This document shows positions 18,001-26,354 of a DNA stretch of 34,115 bases, piece by piece (position 1 is the first letter of the stretch; every line of letters begins with the position of its first letter). The stretch lies in the NCBI GenBank assembly GCA_013152715.1, contig JAADFU010000049.1, positions 1 to 34,115 of the forward strand, written 5' to 3'. The position numbers were made by a program, and so were the translations under genes. The notes under the pieces are model-generated. The model did no database searches. It was not told the origin of the DNA and saw nothing but the letters and a program-made list of their open reading frames with translations. Source of the stretch: Calditrichota bacterium (GTDB lineage Bacteria > Zhuqueibacterota > Zhuqueibacteria > Thermofontimicrobiales > Thermofontimicrobiaceae).

Positions 18001-18184
18001 CCACATTTACACTCTCAGCGGTGAGCGCGTAATCAGTCTGCATCACAAAAATGATGTCGAAGGATGGGAATATTGGAATATGCTGTCTTTCAATCAGCAG
18101 GAAGTGGCTTATGGCTGTTACGTTTATGTGGTTGAAACGCCGTCAGGGAAAAAGAAAATTGGTAAATTCGTCATACTCAGATAA
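15023..18184 (+). CDS. Large secreted protein with FN3-like domain and FlgD/T9SS-like C-terminal sorting domain
   Basis: 1053 aa. A signal peptide (residues 1-25, ending YAAD) is followed by a long beta-rich region without a family I recognise. A calcium-type acidic loop DIDLDGDGLTD is near residue 380. A fibronectin-III-like domain starts around 530 (PPTPTVQAVAGDGEVTLYW) and includes YWYTVTAYDRG. The last 90 residues, from KIKVVPNPYMVSAEW to KKIGKFVILR, form a FlgD Ig-like or T9SS type A sorting domain with the usual PNPY start and K-F-V-I-L-R end. It is therefore probably surface-attached or secreted. It lies 104 nt after the receptor and 51 nt before the PorV-like gene, in one operon. AGGA just upstream supports the ATG at 15023. 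Its role may be substrate binding for the receptor, but this is inference. Confidence 0.8.
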   Translation: MKRLIFYGIVATALILMLFSSMYAADINKKATRKLAKTAKTIDQAVGLLDAGKLQHTVFNDGRLATWAYRPKVPSVFYKGWSYIPDLNMMIGVPEDSAWTPYTVDIATGQPKLKGPSVSATFAGGDWGPKAGSYGGLHSGDMTFGDVLTGTTLGDYPLMATSVYPTSWPKNSDGYPFWPGLWAVDPNTGIVAIDSVPANEFDFNNVTRPWIYCPTSDDTILVGKFFSDKEVFFSMTDYDKNNQGLVYAESDGDTTQGYALNIQLDISGLCYGRSYAEDIIFFPMQIINNSTHDYHDVYVGFYNDSDVPEYNLTSTLNDRMDWMTFLKSEYDVENDTTYQYNMAYIYDYRYGTGDFPGPEYKVIPALKILETPPAPRDIDLDGDGLTDIYEGDQLGITGWHWFEWEQRPGQVDNTRLELISYKILAGDTTDILPEEDNAYFWPSPNGKLNPHFDSPEGIKEMFPDGTDCVFIMSSGPFDIAAGDTTTFSFALVMGDDTNDVKFNARTAQFMYELNYQGADPPPTPTVQAVAGDGEVTLYWNDAAEKAVDLMTAYHDFEGYKIYRTTSNPVNNEWGDKIYDGNGLEVGFVPLAQYDLNNSISGLDPVYPHLNLGTNNGIVHMFVDKNVTDGVTYWYTVTAYDRGVPQDPDLNPDNWAPLNYLECSKGTNPSASPNLVMVVPGKTASNLVQSDVKIQPLPGTYANNDLAALIVDPYAITGHSYLISFDDTTSTSTTYSLLDEVTGSYLVENSPSIHGQESPIIDGMILTINQKFDAIGFDPDSVEWYHGSPGTPSNCNWQFSGSYITKEHFDYEIRFTEEPDTAFFPPTLVVPFEIWNITLNQKARFAQYPPPNPADTTEEMKNSFTDGDEFTLQETINGRMSFTVKLKLFKPPLNMIIDTTFVTADSMVFDTTYTDTSVAPVTGDVLQLITGKPFKGSRDFFRINTAPYMTREVTDDDMDKIKVVPNPYMVSAEWELDPYVKQLQFTNLPAECDIHIYTLSGERVISLHHKNDVEGWEYWNMLSFNQQEVAYGCYVYVVETPSGKKKIGKFVILR

Positions 18185-18235
18185 GTGAATTGGAGTTTTG
18201 AAAAAATAAAATTGTCAATCAAGGAGATAATAAAA

Positions 18236-19288
18236 ATGAAAAGAGTCATGATATTTCTCTTCATCGTTGTCTTTGTCGGCGCATTGCAGGTCTGGTCGCA
18301 AGACATCAGCCGGGTTGGTACGGCAGCGGGACAATTTTTGAAATTGGGCGTGGGCGCTCGAACCGGCGCTCTCGGAGAAGCTGCGGTCACTATCCCCGGC
18401 GAGGTCACCGGTTTGTACTGGAACCCGGGAACGATCGCGACAATCGATCACACGGCAATGGCTTTTTCCAGAAATGAGCTTTACGCCGACATGTCGTATA
18501 ATTTTATCGGCGTTGTTCAGCCATTGGGCGGAGGCAATGCAATCGGAGTAAGTGCAATTTTTCTCAATACCGGCGATATGGAAATTACCACGCTGGCGCA
18601 TCCGGAAGGTACTGAGACTTATTTTAATTGGCAAGCTTATTGCTTCGGTTTGACTTACAGCCGCTACGTGACTGATCGTTTGAGTCTCGGCGGAACGATT
18701 AAATACATTCGCGAAGGAGCTTATCATCTGCAAGCTCATACTATTGCCATCGATTTGGGATCGTTATTGGATACTGGCATTTTGGGAATGAAAATGGGAA
18801 TGACGCTGAGCAATTTCGGAAGCGACATGCGTCTGGAAGGTCCGAGTCTCAGAGTGTCCCACGACCGCTGGCCCACTAGGCCCGGAACGCTGCCCGTAGA
18901 TGCGTATTTAAAGACGGAAAAGTATCCACTGCCGCTGATGTTTCGCCTGGGATTGTCAATGGAACTCATCGGCGCACAGGGACAAATCAGTTCCAGCGAG
19001 ACCAGCCGCTTGTTCGTAGCCGCGGACGTCTATGATCCGAATGACGCTTTAATGCGATCCAATTTCGGGATTGAATATGCGTGGAAGGACATGTTCTATC
19101 TCCGCGCCGGATATCGCGGCTTGGCGGTTGAAAAGGATGAATACAAATCCTACAACACCGCCAGCTATACTTTCGGCGGCGGTCTGGCGTACGATTTGAA
19201 GTTCGCCAGCTTTCGCGTTGACTACGCATTCACTGATTTCCAATTGCTGGGATCCGGGCACTTGTTCACATTGGTGTTGGGATTTTAA
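18236..19288 (+). CDS. PorV/PorQ-like outer-membrane protein (UPF0164 family)
   Basis: 350 aa from ATG 18236, which has AAGGAG at 18221-18226. The frame is open to a GTG at 18185 touching the upstream stop, but the signal peptide MKRVMIFLFIVVFVGALQVWSQ begins at 18236. The mature N-terminus has the family signature: GTAAGQFLKLGVGARTGALGEA followed by GLYWNPG. The remainder is amphipathic beta-strand with a final aromatic residue (FTLVLGF), as in PorV-type FadL-like barrels. In Bacteroidota PorV carries T9SS cargo to the sortase. Here it is encoded right after a protein with a T9SS-like C-terminal domain, which supports a secretion or surface-anchoring role. A strong terminator follows. Confidence 0.82.
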   Translation: MKRVMIFLFIVVFVGALQVWSQDISRVGTAAGQFLKLGVGARTGALGEAAVTIPGEVTGLYWNPGTIATIDHTAMAFSRNELYADMSYNFIGVVQPLGGGNAIGVSAIFLNTGDMEITTLAHPEGTETYFNWQAYCFGLTYSRYVTDRLSLGGTIKYIREGAYHLQAHTIAIDLGSLLDTGILGMKMGMTLSNFGSDMRLEGPSLRVSHDRWPTRPGTLPVDAYLKTEKYPLPLMFRLGLSMELIGAQGQISSSETSRLFVAADVYDPNDALMRSNFGIEYAWKDMFYLRAGYRGLAVEKDEYKSYNTASYTFGGGLAYDLKFASFRVDYAFTDFQLLGSGHLFTLVLGF

Positions 19289-19319
19289 ATGAAGTAAATC
19301 CGCAGTTTGTATAGCGACA

Positions 19320-19359
19320 AAGCCTCCGGAAAAGAATCTCCCTTCCGGGGGCTTTTTTT
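19320..19359 (+). terminator. Rho-independent terminator of the receptor/PorV operon
   Basis: AAGCCTCCGGAA at 19320-19331 pairs with TTCCGGGGGCTT at 19343-19354 (12 bp, one GU), the loop is 11 nt, and a run of T ends at 19359. It lies 31 nt after the PorV-like stop codon. Confidence 0.92.
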
Positions 19360-19477
19360 ACACGAAAAGGAAAAAGTGCTTGCAAAAAAGAAAATTATGT
19401 ATTATTTTTACAACCAATTTTGATATTGTTGGTTATTTATTTGACTTTGGACGAAATTTCAATCATCGGGACAATCC

Positions 19478-20770
19478 ATGCGAATAAGCGTCGAAAAAAC
19501 AATGAATTACGCTCAAGCCGTTGACTATCTTTTTAGCCTGACGAGTCTCGGATGGAAATTGGGACTGAACAAAATAAGATCTCTTTTGAAAGAACTCGAT
19601 AATCCCCATGAAAAATATCGTGTGATTCATGTCGGCGGCACAAACGGCAAAGGGTCCACCTCCAGTATGTTGGCTTCTATTTTACAGCAATCTGGTTATC
19701 GCACCGGTTTGTTTACGTCGCCGCATCTGATTCGCGTGGGTGAGCGAATTAAGATTGATGGACTACCGATTTCCAGGGAAGACCTTGTTTTTTATATTGA
19801 AAAATTAAAGCCCCTGTTCACAAAATACAAGTGCACTTTTTTTGAGGCGTTGACGGCCATCGGATTTACCTATTTTGCAGATCAAAAAGTTGAAGTGGCA
19901 GTGATTGAAGTCGGCCTCGGCGGGAGGTTGGATGCGACCAATGTGGTAAATCCGCTGCTGAGCATCATCACCAATGTTAATTTTGACCACATGAAACAAT
20001 TGGGCTACGACCGAAAAAGCATTGCGCGCGAAAAAGCCGGCATCATCAAAGAAAATTCCATTTGCATCACCAACAACAAATACCAGAGTGTGGCGCGAGT
20101 GTTTGCAGAAGCGGGTCTGCGAAAAAATACGAAATTGATTTCTTTGAGTGAACTTATGCGCGTAAATAACGCTGTTTACGGAGAAGAAGAAACTGTCTTT
20201 GATCTGGCAATAAACGGTTCATTTTTTCCGAGATTGAGATTGTCGCTCTTAGGTCCCCATCAGGTGGAGAACGCGGCGCTGGCAGTGACGGCAGCAAAGA
20301 TTTTGCAGGAACGATTTTTGCCTTTGAAAAACGATGATATTTATGCCGGTCTGGCGCAAGTGAATTGGCCTGGTCGGTTGCAACTTATCTCGAAAAAGCC
20401 GCGCCTGTTAGCCGATGTCGCGCACAACCCGGATGGCGCGCGGGCTCTTGCCAAATCCGTTCAGAAAATATTTCATTATCGCCGTTTGTATCTTTTGATG
20501 GGGGTCATGCGCGACAAGGAATATGAAAAGATGATAAAACGGTTGGCGCCGATGGTGCATTGTTTTATCGCGGTGAGCCCGGATTATTACCGTAGTCTGG
20601 TGGCGAAAAAGCTTGCCCAATCCGCGCGGAAATATTGTCGGCAGGTAAAAAGTTTTGGTCAAGTTTTCCAAGGCATAGATTATGCATTGAAGCAAGCAAA
20701 GGAGGATGATTTAATAGTTTGCACCGGGTCGCATTTTACTATCGGCGAAGTCTTGCAGTATTTTGAGTAA
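19478..20770 (+). CDS. folC: Bifunctional folylpolyglutamate synthase / dihydrofolate synthase
   Basis: 430 aa, the usual length. The Mur-ligase-like ATP-binding loop is GGTNGKGSTSSML (about 53-65). TSPHLIRVGERI, FFEALTAIGFTYF and VGLGGRLDATNVV are FolC signatures, and the C-terminal domain has LLADVAHNPDGARAL. The enzyme adds glutamate to dihydropteroate and to reduced folates, using ATP, in the cytosol. ATG 19478 is kept as start although its Shine-Dalgarno is weak. A second ATG at 19502 would begin at MNYAQAVDYL, where most FolC proteins start, so translation could begin there. A weak promoter (TTGCAA near 19380, TATTTT near 19403) is possible. It stands alone between a terminator and a long intergenic region. 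Confidence 0.93.
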   Translation: MRISVEKTMNYAQAVDYLFSLTSLGWKLGLNKIRSLLKELDNPHEKYRVIHVGGTNGKGSTSSMLASILQQSGYRTGLFTSPHLIRVGERIKIDGLPISREDLVFYIEKLKPLFTKYKCTFFEALTAIGFTYFADQKVEVAVIEVGLGGRLDATNVVNPLLSIITNVNFDHMKQLGYDRKSIAREKAGIIKENSICITNNKYQSVARVFAEAGLRKNTKLISLSELMRVNNAVYGEEETVFDLAINGSFFPRLRLSLLGPHQVENAALAVTAAKILQERFLPLKNDDIYAGLAQVNWPGRLQLISKKPRLLADVAHNPDGARALAKSVQKIFHYRRLYLLMGVMRDKEYEKMIKRLAPMVHCFIAVSPDYYRSLVAKKLAQSARKYCRQVKSFGQVFQGIDYALKQAKEDDLIVCTGSHFTIGEVLQYFE

Positions 20771-21230
20771 ATTTTTTAAAAAAAACTTGACAATAATGAA
20801 AATTTTTAATAGATTTAGGCGTTCAACTCTCCTTGTTGATAAAAGTGCTTTTCGCTAAGCTCCCAAGACCCTCGGTGGTATAATCCTTGAAAAATGAAAG
20901 AAATCGTTGAGGCGCTATCGAAGTTTTTTCACTCATGGTTGCAAAAAATTTGAAACGTCAAAGTTTTCTTTTTATTCTTGAGTTTAGGCATGATTCGTGT
21001 GAGTCGATGAGTTTAATCTAAAAAGGTAAAAACAGCTATTTTAGGCAAAAATGGCGCACAAAAGAAAATTGTTTTTATTGGAGTTGTTTTATTCCATCCG
21101 TTGACTTCTTTAAAAAGTACCTGGTTTTTGACCAAACTCATCGATACGTGTTGAAAAAAATACTTACATCAGCGGGTAATTTTTTAAGCAAAACGCTCGT
21201 TTGAAAATTTGAAACAAATGAGGGAAGGCA
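20771..21230. other. Intergenic region of 460 nt between folC and the ABC ATPase
   Basis: No gene is supported here. The left end holds a promoter (20787-20815). An inverted repeat pairs TCGATGAGTTT at 21004-21014 with AAACTCATCGA at 21134-21144, with a 119-nt gap. A 19-codon reading frame starting at an ATG at 20894 has no ribosome binding site. If the promoter is used for the ATPase gene, its leader would be about 410 nt long. Confidence 0.5.
20787..20815 (+). promoter_or_regulatory. Sigma-70-type promoter after folC
   Basis: TTGACA at 20787-20792, a 17-nt spacer and TAGATT at 20810-20815 (four of six). The -35 box is perfect. It would start near 20822 and drive the MalK-type ATPase gene or an unrecognised small RNA in the 400 nt before it. 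Confidence 0.45.
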
Positions 21231-22328
21231 ATGGCTCAGGTCAAATTAGAGCATGTCAGCAAAATTTTTGACAAGAATGTTCTCGCGGTGAACGATGTAA
21301 ACGTTGAAGTTCACGATAAGGAATTTATGGTTTTGGTTGGCCCGTCCGGCTGCGGCAAATCGACAACGTTGCGGATGATTGCCGGTTTGGAAGATGTGAG
21401 CAAAGGGAAAATTTACATCGGAAATCGCGCGGTAAACGATGTTCCGCCCAAGGATCGGGATATTGCAATGGTGTTTCAAAATTACGCGCTGTACCCGCAC
21501 ATGACCGTATTTCAGAACATGGCGTTTGGCCTCAAATTGAGGAAATTTCCGAAAAATGAGATTGAAGGACGAGTGCGCGAAGCGGCTGAAATTTTGGAAA
21601 TAACTGAATTGTTAGCTCGAAAGCCCAAAGCGCTTTCCGGCGGGCAAAGGCAGCGAGTGGCGGTCGGCCGGGCGATTGTTCGCAAACCCAAAGTTTTTTT
21701 GTTTGACGAGCCTCTTTCCAACCTCGACGCCAAACTCCGCGTTCAGATGCGAACGGAAATTTCCAAATTGCACAATCGGTTGGAAACGACGATGATTTAC
21801 GTGACCCACGATCAGATGGAAGCGATGACTATGGGCGACCGGATTGTTGTCATGAAGGACGGAATCGTTCATCAGATAGACACGCCGCTGAATTTGTACG
21901 ATCTTCCGGTCAATAAATTTGTCGCTGGTTTTATCGGCAGTCCTGCGATGAATTTTTTGTCGGGAACTTTAAGACGCCACAATGGTTTGATTTTCGACGA
22001 AGGGAACATTCAATTAGCTATCCCGGAAATTTATCGGGACAAATTAGCTAATTTTATCGACAAAGAAATCATTCTTGGTATTCGCCCCGAGGACATCAAC
22101 GACGCTCACTTCGCCGAACTTATAAAATATCCCGCTCCGGTAGAAACTTTGCTGGAGGTCATCGAGCCGATGGGGAATGAATTTTTCCTTTACTTAAATA
22201 CAGGAAATCACCAACTCATCGCCAGAATTAATGAAAAAAACGAACTGGCTGTGGGTAAGAATGCCAAACTTGTTTTTAAGATGGAAAAGGCGCATTTTTT
22301 TGACCCGGAGACGGAGAAAAGACTATAA
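21231..22328 (+). CDS. ABC transporter ATP-binding protein, MalK/UgpC/MsmX type
   Basis: 365 aa. All nucleotide-binding elements are present: Walker A GPSGCGKST, Q-loop FQNYALYPHMTV, signature LSGGQRQR, Walker B VFLFDEP, D-loop LSNLDA and the H-loop YVTHDQMEAM. After residue 240 it has the OB/TOBE-like regulatory domain of carbohydrate-importer ATPases (NFLSGTL ... LGIRPEDI). This subfamily powers sugar, oligosaccharide or glycerol-3-phosphate uptake from the cytoplasmic side. No permease or solute-binding gene is within the window. In MsmX-like cases one ATPase serves several importers encoded elsewhere, which fits an orphan gene. GAGGGAAGGCA just upstream gives a good ribosome binding site for ATG 21231. 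Confidence 0.93.
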   Translation: MAQVKLEHVSKIFDKNVLAVNDVNVEVHDKEFMVLVGPSGCGKSTTLRMIAGLEDVSKGKIYIGNRAVNDVPPKDRDIAMVFQNYALYPHMTVFQNMAFGLKLRKFPKNEIEGRVREAAEILEITELLARKPKALSGGQRQRVAVGRAIVRKPKVFLFDEPLSNLDAKLRVQMRTEISKLHNRLETTMIYVTHDQMEAMTMGDRIVVMKDGIVHQIDTPLNLYDLPVNKFVAGFIGSPAMNFLSGTLRRHNGLIFDEGNIQLAIPEIYRDKLANFIDKEIILGIRPEDINDAHFAELIKYPAPVETLLEVIEPMGNEFFLYLNTGNHQLIARINEKNELAVGKNAKLVFKMEKAHFFDPETEKRL

Positions 22329-22608
22329 TTACTTTTCTGCTATCAAATAGGTGACACGCAAGCATTTCTCCGAATAACACATAATAACCTCAATCGAATC
22401 CCGAATTTGTGAAAAAGATTCAGCGTGATTTCGACTCAGTTTTGTCGGGAAATTTTATTGCTAACGTAAGATTCCCTGACTATTTATCGATTGACATTGT
22501 GAAATCGGCGAGCCATGTTGCTGATATCGACTACGACCTATCACTGACAAAAGGAATTCAGTTTTGGTTAAGAATATATTTACGAATTTATAAAAAAAGG
22601 ATCTAAAG

Positions 22609-23856
22609 ATGGATATTGCAGAATTAAAAGCTTTGAAAATCTCTGAATTGACGAAAGTGGCGCAAGATTTGAACATCACGGGTTCCAGCGGGATGAAAAA
22701 ACAGGAGCTCATTTTCAAAATTCTTGAAGAACAAACAAAACAGGAAGGCCTGATTTTCGCGGAAGGCGTGCTGGAAATTTTACCCGACGGGTACGGATTC
22801 TTGCGTTCGCCGGATTACAATTATTTGCCGGGGCCTGACGATATTTACGTTTCTCCTTCACAGATCAAACGCTTCGGAATGAAAACAGGCGATACTGTTT
22901 CCGGACAAATCCGACCACCCAAAGAAAATGAAAGATTCTTTGCCCTGTTGAAGGTCGAGGCAATAAACTATGAAAATCCGGAAGAAGCGAAAAGCAAAAT
23001 ACTTTTTGACAACCTGACGCCGCTCTATCCTAACGAGCGTTTTAATCTTGAGTTTTCAGCTACAAATTTTTCGACTCGCATCATGAATTTATTAACGCCC
23101 ATCGGAAAAGGCCAGCGCGGGCTCATTGTCGCCCAACCAAAAACCGGCAAAACCATGCTTTTACAAGCCATCGCGAACGCTATTACAACAAATCATCCGG
23201 AAGTCAAATTGATCGTGCTGCTGATTGACGAGAGACCGGAAGAAGTGACTGACATGGAGCGGTCAGTGGAAGCCGAAGTTGTCAGTTCTACTTTTGATGA
23301 ACCTGCCGAGCGGCATGTGCAAGTTTCGGAAATGGTGCTCGACAAAGCCAAACGATTAATTGAGTACCAGCAGGATGTCGTGATTTTATTGGACAGCATC
23401 ACTCGTTTGGCGCGCGCTTACAACGCCGTGGTTCCGCACAGCGGCAAAATTCTCTCCGGCGGTGTGGACGCCAACGCGTTGCACAAGCCGAAAAGATTTT
23501 TCGGCGCGGCGCGGAACATTGAAGAAGGCGGTAGCCTGACGATTATTGCGACGGCGTTGATTGATACCGGCAGTCGCATGGACGAAGTTATTTTTGAAGA
23601 ATTTAAGGGAACAGGCAATATGGAATTAGTACTCGATCGCAATTTGGCAGACAGACGCATTTTTCCCGCAATTGACATCAACAAATCCGGCACGAGAAAA
23701 GAAGAATTGCTATTAACGCCGAAAGAATTGAATCGCGTCTGGATTTTGCGCAAGTTGTTGAGCGAATTTAATCCCATGGAAGCTATCGAATTTATCATCG
23801 AACGAATGCGCGCGACCAAATCCAATAAAAAGTTTTTGGAACTTATGAACTCGTAA
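22609..23856 (+). CDS. rho: Transcription termination factor Rho
   Basis: 415 aa. The N-terminal Rho_N helix bundle ([18 protein letters not shown]) is followed by the RNA-binding CSD-like domain with [20 protein letters not shown]. The ATPase domain has the P-loop [27 protein letters not shown] and [21 protein letters not shown], and the Q/R-loop region [11 protein letters not shown]. Rho is a hexameric RNA helicase that ends transcription at unstructured C-rich RNA. The P-loop variant with Q and T in place of P and A is common in FCB-group Rho. AAAGG lies just before ATG 22609. The gene starts a conserved string rho, rpmE, DUF1385, prfA, prmC. The 280 nt in front of it have no recognisable control element. 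Confidence 0.97.
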   Translation: MDIAELKALKISELTKVAQDLNITGSSGMKKQELIFKILEEQTKQEGLIFAEGVLEILPDGYGFLRSPDYNYLPGPDDIYVSPSQIKRFGMKTGDTVSGQIRPPKENERFFALLKVEAINYENPEEAKSKILFDNLTPLYPNERFNLEFSATNFSTRIMNLLTPIGKGQRGLIVAQPKTGKTMLLQAIANAITTNHPEVKLIVLLIDERPEEVTDMERSVEAEVVSSTFDEPAERHVQVSEMVLDKAKRLIEYQQDVVILLDSITRLARAYNAVVPHSGKILSGGVDANALHKPKRFFGAARNIEEGGSLTIIATALIDTGSRMDEVIFEEFKGTGNMELVLDRNLADRRIFPAIDINKSGTRKEELLLTPKELNRVWILRKLLSEFNPMEAIEFIIERMRATKSNKKFLELMNS

Positions 23857-23870
23857 TTTCGTTTTTTTTC

Positions 23871-23899
23871 TTGCATTACAGGGAAAATATTCTTATATT
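23871..23899 (+). promoter_or_regulatory. Candidate promoter for the rpmE gene
   Basis: TTGCAT at 23871-23876, a 17-nt spacer and TATATT at 23894-23899 (five of six). It would allow rpmE to be transcribed separately from rho, with a leader of about 70 nt. Confidence 0.5.
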
Positions 23900-23973
23900 T
23901 GGTGCTGTTAATTGCGCCAAAGACAATAACATGAGATTTAACTAAAATAAATTGTGTGAGGAGGTTGATTCTT

Positions 23974-24204
23974 TTGAAACCGAAAATTCATCCGGAATAC
24001 AAAGTGGGGACGGTGACTTGCGCCTGTGGCAATTCATTCCAGGTTCGTTCCACCAAAGGGGACATGCATTTGGAAATTTGCTCTAGTTGTCATCCGTTTT
24101 TTACCGGCAAACAGAAATTAGTTGACTCTGCCGGACGCGTAGAAAAATTTATGAGAAAGTATGGATTGAATAAAGAAGCTGACAAAAATCCCCAGAACTC
24201 ATAG
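23974..24204 (+). CDS. rpmE: 50S ribosomal protein L31, zinc-binding type
   Basis: 76 aa starting at TTG 23974 ([20 protein letters not shown]). The AGGAGG at 23959-23964 is 9 nt upstream, and the sequence then aligns with the standard L31 N-terminus MKxxIHPEY. The longer frame from a GTG at 23956 would read through the ribosome binding site. The zinc ligands CAC and CSSC are present, so this is the zinc-containing (C+) form of L31, not the zinc-free paralogue. The C-terminus [10 protein letters not shown] is typical. It lies between rho and DUF1385, a common arrangement, and a terminator follows. Confidence 0.95.
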   Translation: MKPKIHPEYKVGTVTCACGNSFQVRSTKGDMHLEICSSCHPFFTGKQKLVDSAGRVEKFMRKYGLNKEADKNPQNS

Positions 24205-24225
24205 TTATCTCAGCTTTGAAATAGG

Positions 24226-24273
24226 CGGAATACGATCTGATCTTGTTTTTTGGATCAGCTATTCCGTTTTTTT
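24226..24273 (+). terminator. Rho-independent terminator after rpmE
   Basis: CGGAATA at 24226-24232 pairs with TATTCCG at 24260-24266, and inside it CTGATC pairs with GATCAG. The stem is followed by seven T (24267-24273). A loop T-run makes the middle weak. It sits 21 nt after the rpmE stop and could work as a partial terminator. Confidence 0.8.
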
Positions 24274-24317
24274 ATTTCCAAATGAAAATGGCGACTATTT
24301 AAAAAAAGGAAAAGAAT

Positions 24318-25265
24318 TTGGCAGAAAAGAAAAAAATTAATGTTGGCGGACAGGCGGTGATCGAAGGCGTCATGATGCGTTCGCCAGAGCGGGTCGCTGT
24401 GGCAGTCCGGCGTCAGGATGGAAAAATCATCCTGAAAAGTGATCCCTACGAGTCTTTCACGAAGCGGAAAAAAATATGGGGATTGCCCATCGTTCGCGGC
24501 GCCGTGGTGTTGATTGAATCCATGATTTTAGGGATCAAGGCGCTAACTTTTTCCGGCGATATTGCAGTGGCTGAGGACGGCGAGAAATCCAAACATAGCG
24601 AGAAAAATAAAGGGCTCTCCAAACTGTGGTTGGCGGGAACCGTGGCTTTTTCACTCATTGCGGGATTGGCGTTGTTTTTTTATTTGCCGCTGATTTTGAC
24701 AGGTTTGGTGGGAATAAAGAGCGGGTTTTGGTTTAATTTAGTGGATGGGTTTTTGCGAATTTCTATCTTTTTACTGTATCTCGGCGTGATTACGCTCTGG
24801 AAGGATATCCAGCGCATTTTTCGCTATCATGGCGCGGAACACCAGACCATTTTTGCCTTTGAAGACGGTAAAGAACTGACTGTTGAAAATGCGCGACCCT
24901 ACAAGCCTCACCATCCGCGCTGTGGAACAAGTTTCATCATGACAGTTTTGCTCATCAGCATTTTGGTTTTCTTGACGCTGGGAAGACCTGATTCCATTGC
25001 CGACCGGCTCATTCGGCTGGCTTTTGTGCCGCTCATCGGCGGAATTTCCTATGAAGCGATCAAACTGTCTGACAAAAAAATGAATAACCCCATCGTTCGC
25101 TTAATGGTCTTGCCGGGACTGTGGCTGCAACGCATTACCGCTCTGAAACCAGACGACTCGATGTTGGAAGTGGCAATTGTCGCGCTAAAAGGGAGTCTGG
25201 GAGAAAAATTTACAGGAGACACCAACGTCGTCTGGGCGGATGATGTGAATCAGCAACAAGCGTGA
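24318..25265 (+). CDS. DUF1385 family integral membrane protein
   Basis: 315 aa. The DUF1385 signatures are clear: [15 protein letters not shown] at the N-terminus, IRGA-like [16 protein letters not shown], and the central [15 protein letters not shown] plus PRCGTSF. Transmembrane segments are near 107-133, 140-160, 205-225 and 235-250. The family is membrane-bound and of unknown function, with conserved histidine and glutamate residues that suggest metal binding or catalysis. It nearly always sits beside rpmE and prfA, as here. The start is TTG 24318 with AAGGAAAAG just before. Its stop TGA is followed after 15 nt by prfA, so the two are probably co-transcribed. Confidence 0.92.
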   Translation: MAEKKKINVGGQAVIEGVMMRSPERVAVAVRRQDGKIILKSDPYESFTKRKKIWGLPIVRGAVVLIESMILGIKALTFSGDIAVAEDGEKSKHSEKNKGLSKLWLAGTVAFSLIAGLALFFYLPLILTGLVGIKSGFWFNLVDGFLRISIFLLYLGVITLWKDIQRIFRYHGAEHQTIFAFEDGKELTVENARPYKPHHPRCGTSFIMTVLLISILVFLTLGRPDSIADRLIRLAFVPLIGGISYEAIKLSDKKMNNPIVRLMVLPGLWLQRITALKPDDSMLEVAIVALKGSLGEKFTGDTNVVWADDVNQQQA

Positions 25266-25280
25266 TTGGAGTGGCTGAAT

Positions 25281-26354
25281 ATGATTGATAAATTAGAAAA
25301 AATAGAAGCGAGATATCAGGAGCTCAGCAAACTGTTGAGCGCCCCGGACATCTTCAAAGATCAAAACCAATTTCGAAAACTCTCCAAAGAACAAAGCGAA
25401 TTGACGCCAATTGTGCAAAAATTTCATAAATTACAAACCATTCGCCGTCAATTAGCGGAAGCCCGCGAGATCGTCGATCAGGCGGACGATTCGGAGATGG
25501 CTGAATTGGCAGAAGAGGAGATCAAAGAGCTGCAGCCGCAGGAAGAGGAATTGGAACAGGAATTGAAAATGTTGCTCATTCCCAAAGATCCTGAAGACGA
25601 AAAAAATGCGATTATCGAAATTCGCGCCGGTACCGGAGGGGATGAAGCTTGTTTGTTCGCCGGCGATTTGACGCGAATGTATTTCAAATATGCTGAACGC
25701 CAAGGCTGGAAGACAGAAGTCCTCAGCTCGCATCCGCAAGAAAGAGGCGGTTTCAAAGAAATTTCTTTTCAGGTCACGGGTTCCAATGCCTACGGAAAAT
25801 TGAAGTTCGAAGCTGGTGTCCATCGCGTCCAGCGCGTTCCGGAAACCGAAGCCAGCGGAAGAATTCACACGTCGGCTGCGTCCGTGGCGGTGTTGCCGGA
25901 AATGGACGAAGTTGAAGTGAAAATTGATCCCAATGAATTGAAAATAGATGTCTACCGTTCGTCGGGCCCCGGCGGGCAGAGCGTGAACACAACCGACTCG
26001 GCGGTGCGCGTGACGCATATTCCGACAGGTCTTGTCGTTACTTGTCAGGATGAAAAGTCTCAGCACAAAAATCGCGCGAAAGCGATCAAAGTTTTGCGGG
26101 CGAGATTGTACGAAAAAGCGAGACGAGAAGAGCAGGAAAAATTAGCCGCCGAACGGCGTTCCATGATCAGCACGGGCGACCGCAGCGCAAAAATTCGCAC
26201 GTTCAATTTCCCGCAAAATCGCGTGACCGACCACCGCATTAATTTGACGCTGTATAAGTTAGATAAAATTTTAGAGGGTGAGTTGGATGAAGTGATCGAA
26301 CAACTCCTCATTGCTGACCGCGCGGAAAGATTAAAATTTGTTGAAACTCAATGA
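25281..26354 (+). CDS. prfA: Peptide chain release factor 1
   Basis: 357 aa from ATG 25281 ([15 protein letters not shown]), the usual RF1 start. A GGAG lies 9 nt upstream at 25268-25271. The frame is open from a TTG at 25266, but that would place the ribosome binding site inside the gene. The GGQ tripeptide that triggers peptide release is in [20 protein letters not shown]. The stop-codon recognition motif PxT of RF1 appears as PET ([13 protein letters not shown]), so it reads UAA and UAG, not UGA. An N-terminal coiled coil and a C-terminal RF domain ([19 protein letters not shown]) are present. It overlaps prmC by four bases (ATGA), so its own modifying enzyme is translationally coupled. 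Confidence 0.97.
   Translation: MIDKLEKIEARYQELSKLLSAPDIFKDQNQFRKLSKEQSELTPIVQKFHKLQTIRRQLAEAREIVDQADDSEMAELAEEEIKELQPQEEELEQELKMLLIPKDPEDEKNAIIEIRAGTGGDEACLFAGDLTRMYFKYAERQGWKTEVLSSHPQERGGFKEISFQVTGSNAYGKLKFEAGVHRVQRVPETEASGRIHTSAASVAVLPEMDEVEVKIDPNELKIDVYRSSGPGGQSVNTTDSAVRVTHIPTGLVVTCQDEKSQHKNRAKAIKVLRARLYEKARREEQEKLAAERRSMISTGDRSAKIRTFNFPQNRVTDHRINLTLYKLDKILEGELDEVIEQLLIADRAERLKFVETQ

Noticed and set aside
20894-20953. 19-codon frame in the folC-ATPase gap
   Set aside because: Very short and without a ribosome binding site.
22409-22606. 65-codon frame just before rho
   Set aside because: GTG start without ribosome binding site, no similarity recognised, and it fills the rho leader. A TTGACA at 22491 has no matching -10 box.
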